Source: Murimonas intestini (lineage in GTDB: Bacteria; Bacillota; Clostridia; Lachnospirales; Lachnospiraceae). From it: a DNA stretch of 64,000 nt. The first letter of the stretch is position 1. Every line of letters begins with the position of its first letter. The stretch spans positions 17,015 through 81,014 of the forward strand of contig NZ_JANKBI010000024.1 in NCBI RefSeq assembly GCF_024622195.1, written 5' to 3'. This document shows positions 1 through 8,446 of this stretch, piece after piece. The translations under genes and the position numbers were made by a program. Under the pieces are notes generated by a model. The model saw only the letters and a list, made by a program, of their open reading frames with translations, did no database searches and had not been told where the DNA came from.

Positions 1-559
1 AGATGACAGCACTGTACCCCAGGGTCTGCCACACGGCCGAACCCACATACATGGGCACAAAACAGGAAGCTTTTCCCATAAAATTGACAGGTTCCATACC
101 TATCTTCTGTCCCACCAGATTCACAACGCCAGAAGAAGGCGAGAAAAAGTTATAGAGCATCCCCACTAACACTACTGTTGAAATGAAATAGGGAGCATAG
201 CTGGCAGTCTGCAGCACTTTTTTGAACCTGGGACTCAGCCTGTTCAAAAACAGGGCAAATATAAACGGGATAGGAAACGAGAACAGCAGCATTGTAAGGC
301 TCAATGTAAGCGTATTCCCAAGCACCTCCCAAAAGTTATAGGAGTTAAAAAATGTAATAAAGTGTTTCAATCCCACCCAGGCGCTTCCCCAGATCCCCTT
401 TCTGGCGGAAAAATTCTTAAACGCGATCTGTATTCCTGCTATGGGCCAGTATCTGAATATAACCACTTGTATCATAGCGGGTAACAACAGCAAAAACAAA
501 TCCATATTCTTCCATTTATGCCTGGCCCTCACCACAGGATATTTTTTTCTTCCTTTCAT
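1..559 (-). CDS. Sugar ABC transporter permease, LplB type (5' part only)
   Basis: The reading frame opens with ATG at 559 and is still open at the window edge, so only about 186 N-terminal residues are visible. A purine-rich ribosome binding site (GGAGAGGGAC) lies just upstream. The protein starts with a basic stretch, then a hydrophobic segment near residues 20-35, an F-R-Y-W-P-I-A-G-I-Q motif, and W-V-G-L-K-H-F near residue 60. This is typical of LplB/YtcP-like permeases for complex oligosaccharides in Firmicutes. Further membrane segments follow near residues 85-110 and 120-145. It would form half of the membrane channel of a binding-protein-dependent importer. It diverges from the AraC-type sensor-regulator starting at 830, which probably controls it. 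The partner permease and binding protein should lie to the left of the window. The family call is firm; the substrate cannot be read. Confidence 0.85.
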   Translation of the reverse strand, partial: MKGRKKYPVVRARHKWKNMDLFLLLLPAMIQVVIFRYWPIAGIQIAFKNFSARKGIWGSAWVGLKHFITFFNSYNFWEVLGNTLTLSLTMLLFSFPIPFIFALFLNRLSPRFKKVLQTASYAPYFISTVVLVGMLYNFFSPSSGVVNLVGQKIGMEPVNFMGKASCFVPMYVGSAVWQTLGYSAVI

Positions 560-653
560 GTCCCTCTCCTTTCCGAGCACTTATATGTATCTGTACCTTC
601 CTTCGCCGTCCTGCTGATTTCCCCCTGTACAGGCACTGCTTCGGTACACCCAC

Positions 654-682
654 ATTATCTTGCACATTATGCACAAAATCAA
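654..682 (-). promoter_or_regulatory. Promoter for the LplB-type permease operon
   Basis: On the minus strand a -35 hexamer TTGATT (677-682) and a -10 hexamer GATAAT (654-659) are separated by exactly 17 bp. This is a good sigma-A match placed about 95 bp upstream of the permease start at 559. The call rests on sequence match only. Confidence 0.5.
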
Positions 683-706
683 CGCGCAATTCCCATTTTA
701 AATTGA

Positions 707-747
707 CATTTCCGACATTTGCAGTTTCGGTTAATATGCATTTCCGA
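707..747. promoter_or_regulatory. Repeated CATTTCCGA motifs, candidate operator
   Basis: CATTTCCGA occurs at 707-715 and again at 739-747, 32 bp apart (about three helical turns). A related CAGTTTCGG lies between them at 722-730. The cluster sits between the two divergent promoters, upstream of the -35 of the minus-strand permease promoter. That is where an AraC-type activator such as the 830-3094 product would bind. The role is inferred. Confidence 0.4.
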
Positions 748-764
748 TACCAAAACTTTCCTGC

Positions 765-793
765 TTGCATTTATTTTTATGCATTATTATAAT
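765..793 (+). promoter_or_regulatory. Promoter for the membrane AraC regulator
   Basis: TTGCAT (765-770) and TATAAT (788-793) are separated by 17 bp, with the start codon at 830. It is a strong sigma-A-like match. Confidence 0.55.
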
Positions 794-829
794 GATTCTG
801 TGGAACATCAATGGAAGGGGCGGGGAATT

Positions 830-3094
830 ATGGTGAAAAAATTTTTCGGAAACATGAGGTACAAATATAAATTATTGTTCAATCTTATAATCGTTTTTTT
901 TGTTCCCCTCATCTCTGCCAGTGTCTTTTTCCTCTCTAAGATCCAGGATGTGGAAAAAACAAATTACATAACTTCCTCCCAGCAGTTATTCCAGCAGTCT
1001 TCTTACAATATGGGACTGATTTTTGAGGAGATACACAGGATCTCCACCCATCTGTTAAGCAACAAGGACCTGAAAGTCAAAAAACAGTCAATAACAACAA
1101 CTGAAAAAATGGCTGTATGCTATGAAGTTGACAACTATATCCTCAACAGCAGCTACCTGACCGACATAGCTTTATATTCCCCGGCAGAAGATAAGCTCTA
1201 CTTTTCCGCGGGCACAGCAAGCCCCTCACTTTATTTTGACCAGATATACCGGTATGCGAGTTTTGACAGCAGCGACTTTTATGAGCTGACTGACAGGCTT
1301 TCCCAGCCGGAGGGGTTGCCGGAACAGCCCTGTGCCATACATGCTTCCAGCCAGTCTTTTGTCACTGTCTTTATCCCTTTGGCAAACTCCTACTTCAGTA
1401 CTGCCATCTATACTATTCCGTCTGCAAATATCACACAGACAGAACAGGAGCTGCTTGAAGATTCACAGGATGTACTGGAAATCTACTATAATGGAATGCT
1501 TATCCACAGCAGTGCAGCCTCTGGCGGGGACTTTTCCCCAAAAAAGTCTGTTTATGAACAGGACTACCAGGAGGCGCTTCAGTCATACAAGACAGGAGAC
1601 CATCTGACCCTTGTCTATTCCGCGCCGGACTCTCTTGTCCAGATCGTGCTGGAACGGAACCTGGCGTCTCTGAACCAGTCAGTGAAAAATATAAGCCTGC
1701 TCTATGTGATCCTTCTGGCAGCTTTCTCACTCATAGGCTGCGGGATCATCGTGCTGTTCTGGCGGGACAGCTACCGCCCCATAGCGGAGGTGCTGCACTA
1801 CACCGGCTCAGAGCCTGAGCAGACAAAGATAAATGAATTTGACCGTGTTAAGAACACATTGATCACTATTAAAAATGAACAGGAGAAATTAAATCAGAAT
1901 CTCGAGACGTCCCTCCCTGCATACAGAAAGTCTCTGCTGACTGCACTGATCAAGGATGAATTTGATTCATTGGAGGAATTTAATGAGAAAGGAAAATTTG
2001 CTGACCTTTACCTGCACGGCCGCTATTTATTTATACTGGCCACATCGATCGTGGACTCCAGCCAGAACGGGCTGACGAAAAAAACAGCGATCCTGGAAGA
2101 GATCCTCAGCTATAGTGAAGAACACATGCCCTGCGGGATCATCTGTTATGGATTTGTTGACAAAATGAATGAAAAGATAATTTACGTAGCCTGCTCTGAC
2201 CGGGCCGAAGACGAGGAACTCCACAATAATCTGCTGGTCTTTTATAACAATCTCCACGAATACTTTGGGTTCGAACTGAATATGGGCTGCAGCAACCTCT
2301 GCGAAATGACGGCAGACCTGGGCAAATCCTATATGGAAGCTCTGACAGCCCTGGACTACAGGATCGTCTATGGATACGGCAAGATTATTTATTTCTCTCA
2401 AATCGGTGTTTCAGGCTATTCCCACAACTGGTACCCGGAAGAGATGACAAGGCAGTTTGAGATTGCTTTAAAAGCCAGAAATGACGAAAAGGTGCATATG
2501 GTGCTGGACCAGATCATGGAATACCTGCACAGCAATAATACACCCGTATATGTAGCTAAATATGTCTGCTATGATCTGATGCGCATCCTGGCGGACTCAC
2601 TTGTGGTGGCCCAGTCCCTGCCTTACAAAAAGACCATCGGATATCACAATATTATGAATATTGCAAGGCTCACCTCTTTTGAGCAGATCACAGAGATACT
2701 CCATCAAAATGTAAATTCCGTTCTCTCTGTCAGCATACGGGAACAAAATGAGACAGCAGACAGGGAACTGAAGCAGCAGCTGGAGCAATACATCAATCTT
2801 CACTATATGGACTGTAATTTCTCCATGACCTGCCTTGTAGATGAATTCCACGTATCGGAATCTACCATGCGCAAGACCTTTAAGTCTGTCATGAACATGA
2901 CCTTCATCGAATATCTGGCTGAGAAGCGCATAGAGAAAGCAAAGGAATTGCTGACTTCCACGAAACTCCCTCTGAGCAGCGTGGCACAGCAGGTGGGATA
3001 CCTGGACACCTCATCCTTCATCCGCAGGTTCAAGCAGAAAACAGGGATGCCTCCCGGTGAATACAGAATGCTGAATGCCCAGGAGGATGAGTGA
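830..3094 (+). CDS. Membrane-anchored AraC-family sensor-regulator
   Basis: The product is 754 residues. I chose the ATG at 830 because a GGAAGGGGCGGGG ribosome binding site precedes it; the upstream in-frame start at 719 lies above the promoter. Membrane segments at about residues 15-36 and 288-312 enclose an extracytoplasmic sensor region. A cytoplasmic linker follows, then a C-terminal AraC double helix-turn-helix (about 646-750) with the signature VAQQVGYLDTSSFIRRFKQ. The layout matches single-chain regulators in which an external ligand signal passes directly to a DNA-binding domain, with no kinase or receiver domain. It is divergent from the LplB-type permease and is probably its sugar-responsive activator. 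No histidine-kinase motifs are visible. The ligand is unknown. Confidence 0.88.
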   Translation: MVKKFFGNMRYKYKLLFNLIIVFFVPLISASVFFLSKIQDVEKTNYITSSQQLFQQSSYNMGLIFEEIHRISTHLLSNKDLKVKKQSITTTEKMAVCYEVDNYILNSSYLTDIALYSPAEDKLYFSAGTASPSLYFDQIYRYASFDSSDFYELTDRLSQPEGLPEQPCAIHASSQSFVTVFIPLANSYFSTAIYTIPSANITQTEQELLEDSQDVLEIYYNGMLIHSSAASGGDFSPKKSVYEQDYQEALQSYKTGDHLTLVYSAPDSLVQIVLERNLASLNQSVKNISLLYVILLAAFSLIGCGIIVLFWRDSYRPIAEVLHYTGSEPEQTKINEFDRVKNTLITIKNEQEKLNQNLETSLPAYRKSLLTALIKDEFDSLEEFNEKGKFADLYLHGRYLFILATSIVDSSQNGLTKKTAILEEILSYSEEHMPCGIICYGFVDKMNEKIIYVACSDRAEDEELHNNLLVFYNNLHEYFGFELNMGCSNLCEMTADLGKSYMEALTALDYRIVYGYGKIIYFSQIGVSGYSHNWYPEEMTRQFEIALKARNDEKVHMVLDQIMEYLHSNNTPVYVAKYVCYDLMRILADSLVVAQSLPYKKTIGYHNIMNIARLTSFEQITEILHQNVNSVLSVSIREQNETADRELKQQLEQYINLHYMDCNFSMTCLVDEFHVSESTMRKTFKSVMNMTFIEYLAEKRIEKAKELLTSTKLPLSSVAQQVGYLDTSSFIRRFKQKTGMPPGEYRMLNAQEDE

Positions 3095-3137
3095 GCCGGA
3101 AATGAATGAGCAGAGTATCTGATATAATTACAGCTAA

Positions 3138-3179
3138 AATGCTGCCCTCCGGAATACATTGTTTCCGGAGGGCAGCATT
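3138..3179. terminator. Bidirectional terminator, 17-bp stem
   Basis: A perfect 17-bp GC-rich stem (3138-3154 with 3163-3179, 8-nt loop) is flanked by A-rich and T-rich sequence. It lies between the convergent AraC regulator (ends 3094) and the metallopeptidase (ends 3201), so it can serve both. Confidence 0.85.
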
Positions 3180-3200
3180 AAATTTACCTGGCCTTTTCTT

Positions 3201-5633
3201 TTACCATATATTGATTCTTTCATCTGCGGGCACATACATTCCATCGCCCTCACTGATACCATAAGTATCATAGAATTCCTGGAAATTAGACAGTACCCTG
3301 TTTACTCTAAGATTAGACGAGCTGTGCTCATCTGCATACGCAAGAGCTTCTGATCTCTCCCTGGTAGTAGATTTTTCCCAGGACCTGGCATAAGCCTGGA
3401 AGAATTTATCATAATCAGGGTTTTCTGATTTTTTAAGCACCTCAAGGGCACATGCTACTCCGCCGATATCTGCAATATTTTCACCGAGTGTATTTTTTCC
3501 GCTGATCTCAATTCCAGGAGCAGACTCCCAGCCGTCATAAAATGCCTCCGCCTTTCTGCAGAGCTCTTCAAATTTTGCATAGTCCTCATCAGTCCACCAT
3601 TGGCGCTCTTTTCCGTCTTTGTCATACCTGGCGCCATTATTGTCAAACGCATGGGTGATCTCATGGGCTATAACTGTACCTATACCTCCCAGATTCTCTT
3701 CCAGGGATGCATTCACATCATAGTTGGGGGCCTGCAGGATGGCCGCCGGGAAACACATGGTATTAGAAAATTGATCATAATACGCATTTACCATAGTGAG
3801 AGGCATGGCTATTTTTTCTCCCCTGTTATTCTGTCCGTCTTTTCTCTCCTCCTCCATCTTTGCCAGAGTGATCTTGGAAATTTCCACCTGATTCTGGAAA
3901 AAGTTATCTGTCAGTTTCAGATCACTTAAAGTATCCTCCCACTCATCGGGATAACCGATCAGAAAATTCATACTCTCCAGTTTTTCGATTGCATTTTTCT
4001 TAGTTTCCTCACCCATCCAGTCAAGCTTCTGGATCCTTTCCTTGTATACTTCAATGAATCCCTCTATCATTTCTTCTACATTCTGTTTTGCCTCAGGCGA
4101 AAAATGTTTTTCCACATACAGCCTGTCTATATATTCTCCAAGGGAATTTTCTACAAGGGCGCAGGCTATCTCTTCCGGAGTGCTGGTATCTTCTGCCTGG
4201 CCGATCGTTGCTTCATTATATTTATTATACGCCTGTCTGAAATCATCACTTAGATTCAGGTACTGCGCTGACAGAAGATTCAGCTTTACAGCTGTCTTTA
4301 TACCCGGCAGATACTCTCCGCCTTCCAGAAGCCGGCAGTATCCCTCGAATTCAGCAGGGCTCATAATGTTGATCTCTTCTGGCAGTTTCCCATCATTTCC
4401 TCTGATCACAGCTTCCACATCCACATGGGGCATCATCTGCTTTAGTTCCTCAGGGGACACTATTTTATTCATTTTTTCTGTATCCAGATAATCCTCCGGC
4501 TCGGGAACATTTTCATAATAGGCATTCAGAAACTTAAGATACTCTTCTAAATGCCGTTCAGCTTCTTCCTGAGTCTCACCGCCCAGCTTCAGCAGCGTAG
4601 CATAGAGTTCCATTAAAGCATCATAGTCCTTCCCTGATTTTGATTCCAGCTCTTCTTTCTGCAGAAGAGGCTGTATGGGACTCATAACTGTAGCCACACT
4701 CTTCTTAGGATCCCTGAAATCTGTCATCCTCACAAAACCGAACATACCGCCGCTGGCGATCTCTTCTGCTGAAAGGACCTGAGAATCTGAAAGCTCCTCC
4801 ACATTTCCTGCTGCGTCAATGGCGTCCAGGTACTTTCTTATGGGCTCTGCACCCAGTTTATTTCTTGTCTCAAAATCTGCTGCACTCTGATAAAAGGTCT
4901 TTATTTTCTGCTCCATGCTCCCTTCTTCATATCCGGAACCCTCTGCAATGCCTTTGATAATTTCGTTCACCTGATCCTGCACTTTTTTACTCAGGTCATA
5001 GGTGCCGCCTGCATCTGTCTCCCCTGAAGGAATCTCTTTATTATCCAGGTTATCTTTATTTACGGTATTGTAAAAATCATCTTTCAGGTTGTTACCGAAG
5101 AGTGCATATATCCTTCTGACAATATGCTCTATTTCAGTGCTGCCCATCTCTTCTTCGGGATTCAGCTTTCCGTCTTCTGTACTCGTGAGGACACCGCCCC
5201 TCAGCAGATTTTCCACTTCACTTTTCGCATCCTTGGGTATATCTGAATAACCGGCGCCAGCATCACTGATCCTGGCATTATTGCCCTTAGGCTCAGGAAG
5301 GATGCCAAAGGCGCGGCTTATCATGACAAGGGCCTGTATACGGTTTATATTCTGATTCTCTGTCCCCTCATAGCCTTTTAATAATTCTTCTTTTGTAACA
5401 GATGGATTGTAGTCATCTGCTGCTTTTGCAAGATACTCCGCAGCCTCTTCAATAGTCATTGGCTGTATTTTTCTGCTGTTTTCCTCTTCCTGCGCCCCCG
5501 CATCTTCTATCTGCTCAGCTCCATCTATCTGGCTGTCCGTGGCCTGTACCGCTGTGCTGCTTCCTGATAATACAAGTGACACTGCTGCTGCTATTGCCGC
5601 AAATCGCGCTAAATTTTTTTTCTTCAAAATCAT
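3201..5633 (-). CDS. pepO: Exported M13-family zinc metallopeptidase with SLH-like N-terminus
   Basis: The product is about 810 residues. I prefer the ATG at 5633, preceded by AAAGGAG, over an upstream TTG at 5675. Basic residues followed by an Ala/Val/Leu-rich segment (about 8-28) ending near VQA form a signal peptide. Residues about 50-150 resemble S-layer-homology repeats (I-x-R-I-Q-A-L-V-M-I-S-R-A-F-G, then Y-S-D-I-P, and G-K-L-N-P-E-E-E-M). The rest is a neprilysin/PepO-like M13 peptidase with V-N-A-Y-Y near 612, zinc site HEITH near 656-660, third ligand motif ENIADIGG near 714-721, and a C-terminal Trp. M13 enzymes cleave oligopeptides. This one is probably cell-wall bound and extracellular. 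The kinase-regulator pair immediately upstream probably controls it through direct repeats at 5716-5737. Confidence 0.93.
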   Translation of the reverse strand: MILKKKNLARFAAIAAAVSLVLSGSSTAVQATDSQIDGAEQIEDAGAQEEENSRKIQPMTIEEAAEYLAKAADDYNPSVTKEELLKGYEGTENQNINRIQALVMISRAFGILPEPKGNNARISDAGAGYSDIPKDAKSEVENLLRGGVLTSTEDGKLNPEEEMGSTEIEHIVRRIYALFGNNLKDDFYNTVNKDNLDNKEIPSGETDAGGTYDLSKKVQDQVNEIIKGIAEGSGYEEGSMEQKIKTFYQSAADFETRNKLGAEPIRKYLDAIDAAGNVEELSDSQVLSAEEIASGGMFGFVRMTDFRDPKKSVATVMSPIQPLLQKEELESKSGKDYDALMELYATLLKLGGETQEEAERHLEEYLKFLNAYYENVPEPEDYLDTEKMNKIVSPEELKQMMPHVDVEAVIRGNDGKLPEEINIMSPAEFEGYCRLLEGGEYLPGIKTAVKLNLLSAQYLNLSDDFRQAYNKYNEATIGQAEDTSTPEEIACALVENSLGEYIDRLYVEKHFSPEAKQNVEEMIEGFIEVYKERIQKLDWMGEETKKNAIEKLESMNFLIGYPDEWEDTLSDLKLTDNFFQNQVEISKITLAKMEEERKDGQNNRGEKIAMPLTMVNAYYDQFSNTMCFPAAILQAPNYDVNASLEENLGGIGTVIAHEITHAFDNNGARYDKDGKERQWWTDEDYAKFEELCRKAEAFYDGWESAPGIEISGKNTLGENIADIGGVACALEVLKKSENPDYDKFFQAYARSWEKSTTRERSEALAYADEHSSSNLRVNRVLSNFQEFYDTYGISEGDGMYVPADERINIW

Positions 5634-5703
5634 CTTCTCCTTTACCTGTCTATTTTTTATTATATTCCTAACCAAATTGATTACGGTATTTGTTTACGTG
5701 CCT

Positions 5704-5737
5704 ATCATAACAAACAGAAAGTTAGAAGAAAGTTAGA
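5704..5737 (-). promoter_or_regulatory. Two perfect 11-bp direct repeats and -10 of the M13 peptidase promoter
   Basis: On the plus strand AGAAAGTTAGA occurs twice without a gap (5716-5726 and 5727-5737). An 11-bp period is one helical turn, the usual layout for an OmpR/PhoB-type dimer. A minus-strand -10 TATGAT lies at 5704-5709. The -35 position would fall inside the second repeat, where no good hexamer exists, as expected for an activator-dependent promoter. The adjacent regulator at 6910-7599 is the obvious candidate. Confidence 0.6.
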
Positions 5738-5758
5738 TTTTGAAGCTTTCAAAATTTT

Positions 5759-6913
5759 TTATTTTTCTGTTCCGGCAGTATTTACCGGAAGCTGTACCTC
5801 TACTGTAGTTCCTGCATCAGGCTCACTCTCAATCCGAATATCGCCCCTGCATCTTTCGACAATGAGTTTTACTATGGACATCCCCAGCCCGCTCCCCTGT
5901 ATCTGCTGGGAACGGGACTTATCTGCCCTGTAGAACGGATCAAATACATATTTAATATCCTCAGGCTCCATTCCCACACCAGTATCTTTTATCTGAACAG
6001 TCACGGTCTGGTCTTTCTGTTCAGCCTTAACATATATCTCTCCGCCCTCTTTATTATATTTAATTGCATTTTCAATAATATTATAAAACATCCTGTACAG
6101 CAGCGTCTGACTTCCAATAATACTGGAATCACCGCACTGCATATATATGGAGACCTTTTTTTCCTCCGCCTTCCCCGCCAGCTGCTGAACGGCCGTCTCC
6201 AGAAGTTCCCCAAGTGAATTTGATTCAAACTCCTCCGCCAAACCTTCATCTGCCAGAAACATAAGGCTGTTCACGGTATTTATCAAACGGTCAAGGCTCT
6301 GCTCCATACCGTCTGTGACCTCCTCGTAATCTTCCAGTGAAGGCTCATCATCTATCTTTAATACCTGCAGCCCTGTCTTCATGACTGCCAGAGGCGTTTT
6401 TAACTCATGGGCTGCATTGGCTGCAAATCTCTTCTGGACCAGAAAGGATTCCTCCAGCCTGTCCATCATGCTGTTAAAGGATCTGGTCAGCTGGTCGATC
6501 TCTTCTGTTGACGGCACTTTCTCCAGCCTTTTATGCAGATGCTTCTCATCAATGATGCGTATAGAGTCTGTCAGCCGGTACAGCGGCCTCAGCATTTTTC
6601 CGGTTATCCAGTATACGATCAGAAGTGAAACCGCTATTGTAACAAACATGACAACCAGCCCCTGAACTGAAAAGGAGATCATCATATCTGCAAAGGTAAC
6701 TTTATCCTCCTCAATCAATTCCGGGTCATAAATTGCCTCCGATGCAGCGATTTCCGGCAGCAGCTCTATAGACTCACCTTCATAGTCCTGCAGTAAGCCA
6801 TAATAATTGTTGGCAGAGTAAATAGAATTTACAGTCAGTATGATGCTGACCGCCACCAGCAGGATCCCCACCACAAGAGTGATCTGAAACTGCAGAGTCC
6901 TTATTTTTTTCAT
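5759..6913 (-). CDS. Sensor histidine kinase (HAMP-HisKA-HATPase)
   Basis: The product is 384 residues. Membrane segments lie at about 8-30 and 80-105 with a short acidic extracytoplasmic loop between them. A HAMP linker follows (about 105-155), then HisKA with the phospho-acceptor in AAHELKTPLAVMK (His about 170). The HATPase domain has the N box NIIENAIKYN, DTGVGM and GSGLGMSIV. It overlaps its response regulator by 4 nt (ATGA), so the two are translationally coupled. Its signal is unknown. The next gene downstream is the M13 peptidase, the likely target of the pair. Confidence 0.93.
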   Translation of the reverse strand: MKKIRTLQFQITLVVGILLVAVSIILTVNSIYSANNYYGLLQDYEGESIELLPEIAASEAIYDPELIEEDKVTFADMMISFSVQGLVVMFVTIAVSLLIVYWITGKMLRPLYRLTDSIRIIDEKHLHKRLEKVPSTEEIDQLTRSFNSMMDRLEESFLVQKRFAANAAHELKTPLAVMKTGLQVLKIDDEPSLEDYEEVTDGMEQSLDRLINTVNSLMFLADEGLAEEFESNSLGELLETAVQQLAGKAEEKKVSIYMQCGDSSIIGSQTLLYRMFYNIIENAIKYNKEGGEIYVKAEQKDQTVTVQIKDTGVGMEPEDIKYVFDPFYRADKSRSQQIQGSGLGMSIVKLIVERCRGDIRIESEPDAGTTVEVQLPVNTAGTEK

Positions 6914-7599
6914 TCCTTCTCCTCCTGCACTTCCGATATCTTATAACCCAGTCCCCGCTGGTTAACAATATATCTCCCGGCCCCGCCTGCCCCATCCAGC
7001 TTCTTTTTTAATGAATGGATGTGGAATTTAAATGAATTTGAAAATAAGTCTGCGTCACTGTCCCACACATGTTCAATCAATTCCTCTGTACTGACCACAT
7101 TCCCCATATGGTTCAGCAGATATTCCAGCAGAGCATATTCCTTTTTCGTCAGCGCCACTTCTTCATCCTTCACATATACTGCTTTTGCCGCAGTATCCAG
7201 AGTCAGGCTGCCGCAGCGCAGCTTCACGTCCCTGACCCTGAATTCTCTTCTGAGCAGGCTCCTGATGCGGGCTTCCAGCTCTGCAAAGTCAAATGGTTTT
7301 GTCAGATAATCATTGCACCCCAGGTCCAGGCCGGCGATCTTATCCTCTACTGCATTCCTGGCGGACAGGACAAGTATCCTGAACTCTCCGTTTTTCTTTC
7401 TGATAGTTTCAAGGACTTCCATTCCATCCTTTTTAGGCAGGTTCAGATCCAGGATCATCAGATCATAATCATTGATTTCGTACATATCCATAGCCTCTTC
7501 CCCGTCATATGCACAGTCAACTGCATATCCCAGCTTCCGCAGGCCCTTTGCCAAAAATTTAGAAAGCATAACCTCATCTTCCACTAATAAAAGCTTCAT
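6910..7599 (-). CDS. OmpR-family response regulator
   Basis: The product is 229 residues. The start is the ATG at 7599 (protein begins MKLLLVEDE), preceded by AGGAG; an in-frame start further up at 7626 would add nine unusual residues. The receiver domain has the acidic pair E-D-E, the phosphorylated Asp in MILDLNLPKKDG (about 51), and K in L-T-K-P-F (about 101). The C-terminal winged helix (about 125-225) contains LTKKEYALLEYL and ends with YIVNQRGLGYKI. It partners the overlapping kinase at 5759-6913. It probably binds the tandem 11-bp repeats upstream of the M13 peptidase. Confidence 0.94.
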   Translation of the reverse strand: MKLLLVEDEVMLSKFLAKGLRKLGYAVDCAYDGEEAMDMYEINDYDLMILDLNLPKKDGMEVLETIRKKNGEFRILVLSARNAVEDKIAGLDLGCNDYLTKPFDFAELEARIRSLLRREFRVRDVKLRCGSLTLDTAAKAVYVKDEEVALTKKEYALLEYLLNHMGNVVSTEELIEHVWDSDADLFSNSFKFHIHSLKKKLDGAGGAGRYIVNQRGLGYKISEVQEEKE

Positions 7600-7629
7600 G
7601 TCTCCTGCTCCTTTCCCCATATGCATATG

Positions 7630-8235
7630 TCATTCAAGCTGCTCCAGTTCTTCCATCATGGCATGCCTTCTGCCATATCTGGCCTTCCAGTCCTGCACGA
7701 TCATATCCACCCGTTCTTCTCCGCCCGGATAGCTCTTCATCTTCTTTAAATATTCCACCAGATGCCTGTATGTATTCCTGTCTGTGGCCGGCTCAGACCT
7801 CATCACTACATATTCCTCATACATCTGAAGGATCCGGGCGGGATAGTGTTCCCTCAGGAGAGGCTCATATCTGTCCAGCTGGCATATAATACCTGAATGA
7901 CGCAGTCCGTCCAGAATGCGTTCATACAAACCTTCCTCCGCATAATAAATGTAATTAGCCGAGTCATAAGGCGCACCGGCAAAGAGCTCTTCTCTTATTG
8001 CCTCCCACTCTGCCTCCTGTGATATGCTCTTTAATTCCCTGTACAGCTCCAGCTCCGGCCTGTGATGCAGCACATAATCAGTAAGCTCCCCCTTGTACTC
8101 TGCTTCTTCCCCGGACAGCCTGTACAGCTCTATCAGCCTTCGGCTGCATCTTGCCCATATCACAGGATAATCCCTGTTTTTGTCTCTGTATTCCTTCAGA
8201 CACCTAATCTCTTCATCCATCTCCATCATCTGCAA
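7630..8235 (-). CDS. Truncated SWIM zinc-finger-associated protein, C-terminal region only
   Basis: The 201-residue frame begins at a TTG (or ATG at 8229) directly after an in-frame stop. It has no convincing ribosome binding site. The sequence is helical and rich in charged residues and Tyr. Its last 70 residues (Y-R-H-L-V-E-Y-L-K-K-M-K, then W-K-A-R-Y-G-R-R-H-A-M-M-E-E-L) resemble the C-terminus of long SWIM-domain proteins. No Cys-x-Cys...Cys-x-His zinc motif is present and no upstream part is seen before the terminator at 8355-8401. I read it as a remnant of a longer gene, possibly still translated, sitting 30 nt ahead of the response regulator. The family resemblance is from memory and needs a profile search. 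Confidence 0.5.
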   Translation of the reverse strand: MQMMEMDEEIRCLKEYRDKNRDYPVIWARCSRRLIELYRLSGEEAEYKGELTDYVLHHRPELELYRELKSISQEAEWEAIREELFAGAPYDSANYIYYAEEGLYERILDGLRHSGIICQLDRYEPLLREHYPARILQMYEEYVVMRSEPATDRNTYRHLVEYLKKMKSYPGGEERVDMIVQDWKARYGRRHAMMEELEQLE

Positions 8236-8354
8236 TCAGTCACTTTTCTTGTATTCAGCCGTCTCTTGAGCATGCTTGAAAAATGCTCCAGCATGCAGGT
8301 GTATCGGGCTTAGTTTCATTCTAACGGGTGAATCCATTGGTGTCAATCACTACT

Positions 8355-8401
8355 AAAAACAGAGAGTATGGACACCCTTGTGCCCTATACTCTCTGTTTT
8401 T
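8355..8401. terminator. Strong terminator ending the rhamnosidase-type operon
   Basis: A perfect 15-bp stem (8355-8369 with 8387-8401) starts with five A and ends with five T, so it can work in both directions. On the minus strand it follows the dehydrogenase that ends at 8447 and closes the operon that starts near 16 kb. Confidence 0.85.
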
Positions 8402-8446
8402 ATATACGCCTGAAGTCCTCAGATACTTCCTGATGATATATCATTT

